Positions 56,447-64,000 of a DNA stretch of 64,000 bases are shown in pieces. Positions within the stretch are counted from its first letter, which is position 1, and every line of letters starts with the position of its first letter. The notes under the pieces are model-generated. The model was given only the letters and a program-made list of their open reading frames with translations. It had not been told where the DNA came from and made no database searches. The translations under genes and the position numbers were made by a program. The stretch lies in the NCBI GenBank assembly GCA_963693365.1, contig CAVNZM010000012.1, positions 7,068,001 to 7,132,000 of the forward strand, read 5' to 3'. This DNA comes from Amoebidium appalachense. Its lineage: Eukaryota > Ichthyosporea.

Positions 56447-57103
56447 ATACTGCGTTTCACGTGAAAGTTGCTGTGGGTATGTATGTTTCTACTGGCAATC
56501 ACGTATATACAGTGTCGTTTTTCATGGTCTTCACATATGCACGAGAGGTGGTGTGTGTATGTACCTATCACTGTATGTACCTTTCAATGACATTCAGTGT
56601 CGTGTTTCGTGTGTCATTTTCCATGCTCTCTGGTTACTGTTTGATGATGGTGTGTTTCGCGTGGAAAAAGTGCGTAGGTGGGGTTGGTGTTCGATGTATG
56701 TTGAGGAGGAGGAGGAGGGGGGGGGGGGGGGGGTTGTGTGGCATGGTTTCTGCAGTAGAACTTAGATGACGCTGTGAATCATTTGTTTTAGCAGTCCTTT
56801 TTTCTAAAGTCCTTTTTGAAATTCTATTCTCGGTGGTGTACGAAATAATGAGAGATATATGTGGCCGTGGTATTGTGTCTGTAGACTACGACCCGGCAAC
56901 TCCAGAAACCGTTTTCCAGGATTAAACGTTTCGAATTATTTAAAAGGCGTGGATATGGTTTAGCAGGCACGGATTGAACGTATTAGTAAATGCTTTATTA
57001 TTGCATGCTTGCTATCATATCCATTTATAACAGTATTGTAAAATGGAATATATTTTCTTGCATACACAGACATCAGCTGTTGTCTGCTCACAAAGGTATT
57101 ATA

Positions 57104-57109
57104 AATAAA
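57104..57109 (+). terminator. Possible polyadenylation signal of the coiled-coil gene
   Basis: AATAAA lies about 660 nt after the stop at 56446, immediately before a poly(C) run that starts a tandem pair of repeat elements. Confidence 0.35.
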
Positions 57110-57137
57110 GTCCTTTATGTGCCTTATTTGTTACAGT

Positions 57138-57171
<34 letters not shown>

Positions 57172-57231
57172 TAGTAAGCGTGTTACTACCCTGCGGCGTG
57201 AGCCAAATCTCATATTTTCCCCTCTAATTGC

Positions 57232-57655
57232 GAATTCTGCGGCCTTCGGGACTTAATTCTTTTCGGCTGGTGTAGTATGTTAGCCAGGGAAGTATCGACT
57301 TAGGTAGCGACGGGGGAGCTTCCTAGAAGCCCCGTCTCCTGAGTTCCTATCTATATTTTTCTTGCTTCTGCTTACTGCTGCAACTTTAACCCCGGCCTTT
57401 CCCACTGCCCTTGCCTGCATAAGCAACCCTGCTCATCTCTGATCAAGACGGGTGACCTACCCATGTTTAAGTGAAACAGTATCTGAGTTGGGTTTCGTTA
57501 ACGAGGTGAATAGGTCGAAACTCGGGAACTGTGGGTGACGTGGGCCTCCCCTGAGGATGGACTCTGCTTATTATGCATACTCTTTGTGTATGGCTTGCAT
57601 TCTGCATCGTGTTATCCGTTTGTTCTTGTGTACTTCGTACTTTATGACGCATGCA

Positions 57656-57688
<33 letters not shown>

Positions 57689-57690
57689 CA
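57232..57690 (+). repeat. SINE-like element, full-length plus-orientation copy 1
   Basis: The copy begins near ATTCTGCGGCCTTCGGGAC, includes TATCTGAGTTGG and AGGTCGAAACTC about 20 nt apart, and ends in GCATGCAAA plus a run of about 27 C followed by (CA)n. Together with the copy at 57786 it defines both ends of the family. Confidence 0.8.
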
Positions 57691-57754
57691 CACACACACA
57701 CACACACACCTGTACACACACTGGAGTCTTGAGGAATCCATGGCGCTTCCATTC

Positions 57755-57785
<31 letters not shown>

Positions 57786-58209
57786 ATTCTGTGGCCTTCG
57801 GGACTTAATTCTTTTCAGCTGGTGTAGTATGTTAGCCAGGGAAGTATCGACTTAGGTATCGACGGGGGAGCTTCCTAGAAGCCCCGTCTCCTGAGTTCCT
57901 ATCTATATTTTTCTTGCTTCTGCTTACTGCTGCAACTTTAACCCCCGGCCTTTCCCACTGCCCTTGCCTGCATAAGCAACCCTGCTCGTCTCTGATCAAG
58001 ACGGGTGACCTACTCATGTTCAAGTGAAACAGTATCTGAGTTGGGTTTCGTTAACGAGGGGAATAGGTCGAAACTCGGGTACTGTGGATGACGTGGGCCC
58101 CCCCTGAGGATGGGCTCTGCTTATTATGCATACTCTTTATGTATGGCTTGCATTCTGCATCGTGTTATCCGTTTGTTCTTGTGTACTTCGTACTTTTTGA
58201 CGCATTCAA

Positions 58210-58240
<31 letters not shown>

Positions 58241-58241
58241 T
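57786..58241 (+). repeat. SINE-like element, full-length plus-orientation copy 2
   Basis: A near-identical repeat of the unit at 57232-57690 that begins right after that copy's flanking C run. It ends GCATTCAAAA followed by about 29 C. Confidence 0.8.
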
Positions 58242-59443
58242 TTCTCGCCACACAGCTTTCCAACCATCATGGCCACCACCACCACAAACACACCACCACC
58301 AGTTTCTTTTGTAGGTTCTGCTGTAATTGAAATATCCAGCGGTCCCTCAAATGTGCGGGAAATCAGGGACGTGTACGTGCGTACGCGTACGCGTGCACGA
58401 CGTTGTGTGCATGGCCGCACGAGAGGCACCCCATCGATTTTTTTATTAGGCCTATGCGATCCCCCCCCTCCCCCCCCCCCAACTACCACCACGTCCACCA
58501 CATGTACATGTGACCCGGTCAAGGCTTCTTTACACTGTGTTGCAACTGATCTAAAAATGGAAATACCTGCCAGTCGGTGGGTGGTGGGAGGGGGGAGGGG
58601 GGGCCCCCGGGGAGGGGGGGGGGGGGGTGCGTGGCGGTATGTGTGGGTGTGTGAGTGTATGCACGGGTAGGGGGGGGGGGGGGGGGGGGAAGAGCGAGAG
58701 GAGGGCAGGAGGAGGAGGGGATTCGACAGCTGCAGCTGCGTCGGATCCATGGCACATCACTGGGAATGGTCATGGTGGAATGGAAATGGTCATGCATGGT
58801 GGAATGGATTGGTTATGGCGCGGCCCTGATAGATGTAATATTCAACATGCAACTATTTATACCTATGTAGTACTTGTACAACGGGAGCCCGAGGCTCAAG
58901 GAGGGGCGTATACACAAAGGTCAAAGCTATTATGTGCACCACGGATATACATATAGCGTGACTGACACCAGGTCAGCTCAACCGGTCAATTTCCAACTCC
59001 GAAATCGTAGGCACCAAATGGTTCCCTGGTCAAACAGGCCAGTTTCCATTCTCGAAACAGGATGTGCTTGGCAAACACCGTGTAAGTGCCTCACTGTCTG
59101 TTTGTCGAGAACATTAAAATACGGGGCTAATAGTTATCAGCTGCTTGCCAGAAAACAAGATCTTGCACATGGCCAACCTGACCAGGAAGGATTTGTTCTT
59201 TCGTTGACCGAAGCAACAACCAATGTTTGCCTGCAACGGAATTGGTTAAGGTCAAGTTTCACGTTGCCAAGGAGCTTTGTGCTTCTGGTTGTCGGTCTCT
59301 GTAAAATGACTTTCCGCGAGTTCAGTCCTAAAAAAAAATTCAGCTACTGTAACAGTTTCACATGTAAACAGCGATATAACAAACCAGTTCAAAGCACGGT
59401 ACTCAAAACCGAGGCTCAGTCTAAACGTTCTAAACCGTCACTT

Positions 59444-59479
59444 GGCAAGGGCTATTCAATGTTGTACTTGTTGTTGTTG

Positions 59480-59547
<68 letters not shown>

Positions 59548-59592
59548 CTAAACGACAGCCACTTGGCAAGGGCTATTCAATGTTGTACCTGT

Positions 59593-59652
<60 letters not shown>

Positions 59653-59870
59653 CTGCGCGCGTGCGCGCGCGTGTTGTGTGTGCCTCGGTGCAGCGGCTGT
59701 GTGTGTGCATGTTTGCGCGCGCGTGTGTGTTAAGTGTGGTGTGTGTGTGTACGTGCACTTGTGCGTGCGCGTGAGCTGTGCGTGTGCGTGTGCGTGTGCG
59801 TGTGCGTGTGCGTGTGCGTGTGCGTGTGCGTGTGCGTGTGCGTGTGCGTGTTCGTGTTCGTGCGGGCGTG
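59444..59870. repeat. (GT)n, duplicated flank, and (GTGTGC)n hexamer
   Basis: A 33-nt segment beginning CTTGGCAAGGGCTATTC occurs at both ends of a (GT)n run (59444 and 59562). Further on are a GC-alternating stretch and a hexamer array at 59778-59850. Confidence 0.9.
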
Positions 59871-60639
59871 AGCGGGCGTGGGTATGGGCATGCGTGTGTG
59901 TGGGGGGGGGTGGGTGGAATTTTCCCATAAGTTTCTCGCCCCATTTTTTTCGAGGAAGGGGTTGGGGAAGGGAGAGGGGAGAATTTAGATGCATATGTTC
60001 ACATCAATCACCCTGCAGTTGTAGCTTTTCACACAAAGTGTCGTTTCATCCCTCTCGGGCTTTCATTTTTTCCCGCGGCGCGCCACTGCGGCGCCAGTCA
60101 CAGTCAGACAATCCCCCTTGTGTACACTTGAATCGCTGTGCAAGCTCCTTCGCTTTGATTGGTGCAGGGCCGATCGATGATCTTGAAACCTTCTAAATAA
60201 AGTAAGTTATGAGCCAAATATGGAAGGCAATTATCCGAGGAATTTCGATTTTTTTTGCCGCAATGATTTTGATAGCCCGTTGCCAACGCCCGTGTTCAGT
60301 GTTTGAAGACAGCAGCCTGACACACACGGCACAGCTCTTGCAGGCTAATTTCATGTTCATTTAGCGATGTACTTCAGAAAGTATTATTAGATACAGAGAA
60401 GGGTCTATTATAATTAGGAATATATAAGGTGAGCTTTTTATTGAGACATGCTTCTAACATCCTTGGTTGGGTGAGCGTTATGCCGAGTAATTTGGCCCAT
60501 GGTTGGCTTCTTCCTTGCCGGACGGTCACGTCTTTCTTCGTTCATCAGTCATACCTTTGACATCTCTTCGTTCAGTTCGAAGGGCGAAATATACAAAGGC
60601 TACTGCATGGTTTCATAAACAGAGGGGCTAGCAACACGC

Positions 60640-60647
60640 TATATAAA
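60640..60647 (+). promoter_or_regulatory. Possible TATA box upstream of the P4-ATPase gene
   Basis: TATATAAA lies about 500 nt before the flippase start codon in a stretch free of microsatellites. It is the only strong TATA-like match seen close upstream; whether it drives this gene is inference. Confidence 0.3.
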
Positions 60648-61152
60648 TAAGCATGCGCTGCTGACATCAGGGCTGTCTCGCTCGCTCAATACGACTTTTG
60701 TGCTACTTGCCCTGTCGTTGAGAACTCCCACGTTTTGTGTTTTCGTGTTTAAGCACAACACAGGAGCTCGCTCGAGCTTCTTGTCTTGCCGTCACCTCTG
60801 TGGGTTTCATTTAAGCCCACTTAGACATCATCAAAGGCGTCTTCTTCGGAAATTATGTGGATAATGACGACATGGCTGTTCAGCGGTTTAGCGCTCAGGA
60901 AAAACGAGGAAGGGCTCAACTTGTCAGCGTAGCTATGACAGCTTATTCTTCTTCTTCTTTTGCCAGCGTTTAATGTTTTGACCATGGCTCTGAAGAGGAA
61001 AAATTAAGATCTTGTTTAGATTTTGCAGGTTTACTAGGAAGACACTACAAACTCCCAGTTCAGTTAGTTATTGGCTCTTCCCAGGATTAATCTAGATTTG
61101 TAGCAGGGCACCCGGGGAACCTATCAGCCGGTCTCCGGTTGCCAAAGCCAAG

Positions 61153-63151
61153 ATGTCTCGCCCGTTTGAAAGGCTCCAAGGTAATGTGTCCTGTCACGTG
61201 TGTGTACTCTCCTAACGTGGAGTTGTTGTGCACCACAAAAGTGGAGGTGTCTGTGTCCGGGGGCATGGCTTAGGATCAGAAGAAACAAAGGAATTCGAAG
61301 AAACAAGCAGTGATGTCGAAGACATGTAAAGGACCTGTGCTTATTACAGCCCTGTGACGGGTGCAAACTAATAAGGCAGAACGTGGAGGAGGGGTGAGGG
61401 TTGGGGGTTGGGGGGGGGGGGGGGGGGGGGGAGGGAAGGAGGGGGGGGGGGGCAGGGGGGGGGGGGGGGGGGGGGGGGTTGCTTTGGTTGGTTGGTAAGT
61501 TGAATATGAAAGTGTGCTAGGCTGTAGGGCTCTTGCCTTTTTGCAGCGCCATTTTCAACTCGAAAGAAAGGAAGGTGTAACTAATAGAATTGTCTGGTTG
61601 CGGGGAGGGGGCCTTGCTGATGGGTTTATCTGTCTTTTTTCTTATCCCTATAGTAATATCCCTCGATGCCTGGTTATTTTTCAATTGTTTATTATCACAA
61701 TCATTAGGTTTATCACTTTTGTTGTTCTTTTGTTGTCGTCGTTGTTGTTGTTAGGGTTGTTGCTCTTGCTCTCAAAACTCTGTCCCTATCGGAGGGGGAG
61801 GGGTGGAGGAAGGGGTGGGGGCTTTGTTATGCTTTTGTTGTTACTATACTGCAGGGTTCTCACCGGCTGCTGATATATAATCTTGAAAAAAAGTGCATGC
61901 TTTGGGCAGGATTTTTTTCTTTTGCCAACCAACTGCAGTCTAACAAGATTCAGTAGGGTGTTTATTGTCGTGCCTTCCTCCCCCAGCACCTTCCAAATAC
62001 AATACCCTACACAAAACACAGACACTTCACTCGCCGATCTTTGAGAAGTTTAGTAAGTCCTAATGACCTTACAACTTTTCTTTGTTTTCGTGTTCAGCCG
62101 TATGACAAGATCTAACCAATATTTAAGCATACAAACTCCCAAGCTTTTCCTTCTCCCCCCCCCCCCACCCACCCACACACACACACACATACATGGTCCA
62201 TCAGCTCACAATTTTTTGTGTTTTTCAGAGGACTTGGAGGATCGGATCAGCGAGGATCCCATCTCATACAGCAAACTACGGGAGGGTGGGGACTCCACCG
62301 TAGCCCCCGTGGCAGACGATGCCGTGCATCTGGATGGCACAATCAGAACTGTCCACCTTAAGGATATGGTAGGCATGCATGCAAGTATGGTGTTTAAGAT
62401 TTGGTAGGCATGGACGGACATATGGCTTTAAAGATATGGTAGGCATGCACGGAAATATGGCTTTAAAGATATGGTAGGCGTGCACGGACGTATGGTGTTA
62501 AAAGATGTCGTAGGCATGCATGCGGAAATGGTGTGTTTTCCCTGCTTCCGGCTAGGTCATGTGGACGTGGGATTGGGATGAGCGGTCGTGTGGCGATTTC
62601 GATTTTCGCGCTTGTGGGCGATGTCCTGCACACATGGATTTACTACTGATAAACCAAAGATCAGGACGTCCTATATTGGAAATATTCACAGGCGGGGTTG
62701 GCGAGTGATGTTACTGACTTCTACATACTGTGTGGCGAAGTGTTCAATATGCCCACTTTTGCAGCATGTGAGGTGTATGTCGCATTGGTGTTAGTTAGGA
62801 TCTTAACCATCACGTATATCTGCCTCCAGTCTGAGGCAAAGCGATCGACAAAAGCTTCCCATTTTCATCTCCTTCGTTATCTTTTATTTTTCTCTCTCTC
62901 TTTTTTTTTAATAGTTAACTTTTAAAACTGACGTGAAATGTGTTTTTCAGTACAAGAATGAGGAGTCCAACTTCTGTAGCAACTACATCAGCACGGCCAA
63001 GTACACAGTGTGGACCTTCCTCCCAAAGTTCCTTTACGAGCAGTTTTCCCGTTACGCCAACTTGTTCTTCTTGTTCGTCATTCTTGTTCAGGCAAGTCAC
63101 GCCTTCTTGATTTACTTCCTTGTGTTTTTTCCTCATTCATAACCCTCATCC

Positions 63152-63192
<41 letters not shown>

Positions 63193-63387
63193 CCCCCCTC
63201 TCGCCCTCTCCCCCCTTCCCCCCCTGCCGGCCCATTGGCATAACCACTACAAAAATGCATGCACACATGGACCTCTCTCCGCGGTTCCCTATCCACTTCC
63301 CCTCTCCCCTTGTGTATCCCATGCGATATCTGAAAAGACTCGTTTCCTATTGAGCATACAGCTGTGCCCTCTCCCTTCCTCCCCCCT

Positions 63388-63420
<33 letters not shown>

Positions 63421-63666
63421 AAAAAAGAAGCCTGATATACCTGTTCTAGATTTCCTCTGTCTAGTTTTCTTTCTTGTCTGATGGCCTCAGATATATGCAC
63501 GCAGTGAAGCACTGTCTGTGGGCAAGAGTGCATGATTCTGCATTAATGTTCTGATGTTTTGTTGCAGCAAGTCCCTGGTGTATCTCCCACGGGCCGATGG
63601 ACTACGCTCATTCCCCTGTTGGTGGTGTTGACTGCTACCGCCGTCAAGGAAATTCTGGAAGACTTG
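61153..63666 (+). CDS. P4-type ATPase (phospholipid flippase), N-terminal 4 exons, 3' partial
   Basis: Start of a P4-ATPase, the membrane flippases that move aminophospholipids to the cytosolic leaflet. Exons: 61153-61180 (MSRPFERLQ), 62229-62368, 62951-63091 and 63568-63666, in consistent phase. The family signature is clear: [31 protein letters not shown] (first membrane segment), [12 protein letters not shown], then a second hydrophobic segment ending KEILEDL. This matches the ATP8/ATP9-like N-terminus up to the second transmembrane helix; the DKTG phosphorylation site and the rest lie beyond the window. The intron after FVILVQ begins with gcaagt, a GC-AG intron, and homology (LVQ joined to QVPG) fixes that boundary. 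The second intron begins with a 35-bp minisatellite that repeats the splice donor. The short first exon is supported by the completed codon G+AG but has no homology of its own. Confidence 0.88.
62360..62533 (+). repeat. 35-bp minisatellite starting at a P4-ATPase splice donor
   Basis: Five units start at 62360, 62395, 62430, 62465 and 62500. The first is the end of exon 2 with its donor (AAGGATATGgtaggc), and the third and fourth keep AAAGATATGgtagg. Confidence 0.85.
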
Positions 63667-64000
63667 GTATGGATATCTCCAAACTATCTAAACTTACTAT
63701 CCCAATCTGTAAGGCTCTGCAAGGAAGACTACGTGTGTACTTGAAAGAAGGAAGTTAGAAAGGGAGGACAAAGGTGTAGTCTTTGGGGTGGTAGTGGTGG
63801 TTAACTGACGGTGGTCTTGGGTGGGTGGTGAAACGATCAGCGAGTGGTGTGTTTGTACCGGGGGAGGTGGGGAAGGGGGTAGTCCACGGAGAGCGGTAAG
63901 CGAGAGAGTCAGATAGGTAGAAAAGGTGGGGAAGAGGGGAAGATGCTGCGAGAAAAAGGGGGGGTGGGAGTTGGGGAAGGGAGGGGGGGGGGGGTGGGAG

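Larger units (their letters stand above)
56447..61152. other. Intergenic between coiled-coil gene and flippase
   Basis: 3' UTR to about 57120, the two tandem SINE-like copies, an open frame at 58874-59480 discussed in the findings, GT repeats to 59870, then repeat-free DNA at 59990-61150 with a TATA-like site at 60640. Confidence 0.6.

Noticed and set aside
57480-57535. tRNA gene at the pol III box-like sequences of the SINE-like element
   Set aside because: Box spacing is too short, no acceptor stem is seen, and the boxes fall within a hairpin; at most it is a tRNA-like promoter remnant.

Overview
The window is nuclear DNA from a eukaryote with many introns. It holds six protein-coding genes whose exons can be joined across canonical splice sites with consistent reading phase: an unrecognised gene ending at 5225 (+, 5' end outside the window), a DDX19/Dbp5 DEAD-box mRNA-export helicase at 7729-21115 (-), the ESCRT-II subunit VPS36 at 25137-36137 (-), cytosolic HSP90 at 37757-41954 (+), an unrecognised coiled-coil protein at 52919-56446 (+), and the N-terminal end of a P4-ATPase lipid flippase at 61153-63666 (+, running off the window). 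VPS36 has the metazoan-type GLUE domain without the yeast zinc fingers, and HSP90 ends in MEEVD. A metazoan or unicellular holozoan fits (an ichthyosporean-like genome is my guess), but the species is inferred, not shown.

Layout: the first gene and DDX19 converge on 5226-7728. DDX19 and VPS36 lie in tandem on the minus strand, separated by 21116-25136. VPS36 and HSP90 diverge from 36138-37756, which carries a TATA box and a heat-shock-element-like site just before HSP90. The 11 kb after HSP90 (41955-52918) and the stretch 56447-61152 are almost all repeats. The genes are general housekeeping functions (mRNA export, endosomal sorting, chaperoning, lipid flipping) and do not form a pathway.

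Most of the DNA is low-complexity: (GT)n/(CA)n runs up to about 179 nt, (GA)n, and poly(G)/poly(C) runs up to 68 nt. Nearly all of the long cysteine/valine, histidine/threonine, polyglycine and polyproline open frames are translations of these repeats.

Three things stand out. (1) A dispersed SINE-like repeat occurs in both orientations, each copy ending in a poly(C) tail often followed by poly(A) or (CA)n, and it may be the source of many of the homopolymer runs. (2) In four genes, short tandem duplications or minisatellites carry copies of an exon-intron junction. (3) A cluster of near-identical 17-bp palindromes sits at 22.6-22.8 kb. Many splice sites are also formed by the ends of dinucleotide repeats, and HSP90 has one apparent frameshift at a C5 run.
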